Of a stretch of DNA of 6,533 nucleotides, positions 6,431 through 6,533 are shown in pieces. The notes beneath the pieces were generated by a model, which was not told the DNA's origin, did not search any database, and saw nothing but the letters and a program-made list of their open reading frames with translations. This DNA is from an uncultured Bacteroidales bacterium. Lineage in GTDB: Bacteria; Bacteroidota; Bacteroidia; Bacteroidales; Paludibacteraceae. Every line of letters starts with the position of its first letter. The stretch's first letter is position 1. Location of the stretch: assembly GCA_937892015.1 (NCBI GenBank), contig CALAUY010000050.1, positions 1 to 6,533 on the forward strand, given 5' to 3'. The position numbers and the translations under genes are program-made.

Positions 6431-6475
6431 TTTTAACTTTAAACTTTAAACTCTAAACTCTAAACTTTAAACTCT
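6431..6475. repeat. Heptamer tandem repeat TTTAAAC/TCTAAAC
   Basis: Six consecutive 7-mers run from 6431 to 6472: TTTTAAC, TTTAAAC, TTTAAAC, TCTAAAC, TCTAAAC, TTTAAAC, followed by a partial TCT. On the - strand, the direction of the flanking genes, they read GTTTAAA and GTTTAGA. The array fills most of the spacer between tRNA-Leu and rpsU. Similar AT-rich heptamer arrays occur between genes in some Bacteroidales genomes, to my recollection; function is unknown. Confidence 0.9.
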
Positions 6476-6480
6476 CCTCG

Positions 6481-6533
6481 TACCCAGGACCGGGGTCGAA
6501 CCGGTATGCCTCGCGGCACTGGTGTTTGAGACC
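6481..6533 (-). tRNA. tRNA-Leu(CAA), 3' part (5' end outside window)
   Basis: On the - strand: anticodon stem 3' half ACCAG (rc of 6519-6523), loop CTCAAAC (6524-6530) with anticodon CAA (6526-6528), long variable arm TGCC-GCGA-GGCA (6507-6518), T arm ACCGG-TTCGACC-CCGGT (6489-6505), acceptor strand CCTGGGT (6482-6488) and discriminator A at 6481. The long variable arm and CAA anticodon identify a leucine tRNA reading UUG. CCA is not encoded (CGAGG follows), so it must be added by nucleotidyltransferase. The D arm and 5' acceptor strand lie beyond the window. Confidence 0.93.

Overview
The window looks like a chromosomal segment from a member of the Bacteroidota, most likely order Bacteroidales and close to Prevotellaceae. 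Four signs point there. The division genes lack Shine-Dalgarno sequences. The small bS21 protein is of the Bacteroidetes type. FtsQ ends in the short QVVC-type tail of that phylum. The secreted amylase carries a C-terminal tail (KVLxDGQLYII...YNLQG) that I associate with Prevotella-like extracellular proteins. Base composition is moderately GC-rich by eye, with local AT-rich islands. The assignment rests on protein flavour only and was not checked by a search.

Layout, left to right. Positions 2-1177 (+) hold the 3' part of a GH13 alpha-amylase whose 5' end lies outside the window. Its end overlaps by 34 nt the start of a tight + strand division/cell-wall block: murC (1144-2574), ftsQ (2587-3315), ftsA (3343-4608), ftsZ (4632-6032). 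This is the distal half of the dcw cluster, but the gene before murC is an amylase instead of the expected murG. After ftsZ come about 170 bp of non-coding sequence with a probable bidirectional terminator. The convergent gene rpsU (6203-6397, -) follows, and upstream of rpsU lie a heptamer tandem repeat and the 3' part of a tRNA-Leu(CAA) (6481-6533, -).

How the genes work together. MurC adds L-alanine to UDP-MurNAc in the cytoplasm to start the peptidoglycan stem peptide. FtsZ forms the division ring, FtsA anchors it to the membrane, and FtsQ links it to the periplasmic divisome. Their spacing (-34, 12, 27 and 23 nt) suggests one transcript.

The most interesting points are these. (1) rpsU has an essentially perfect Shine-Dalgarno sequence while its neighbours have none. 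This fits autoregulation by bS21, which in Bacteroidetes helps hide the anti-SD of the 16S rRNA. (2) The amylase/murC junction interrupts the usual dcw order, and the codon use of the overlap shifts sharply to AT-rich. (3) FtsZ has four 11-residue tandem repeats in its C-terminal linker. (4) A telomere-like heptamer repeat lies between the tRNA and rpsU. I did not find an obvious novel multi-gene system.
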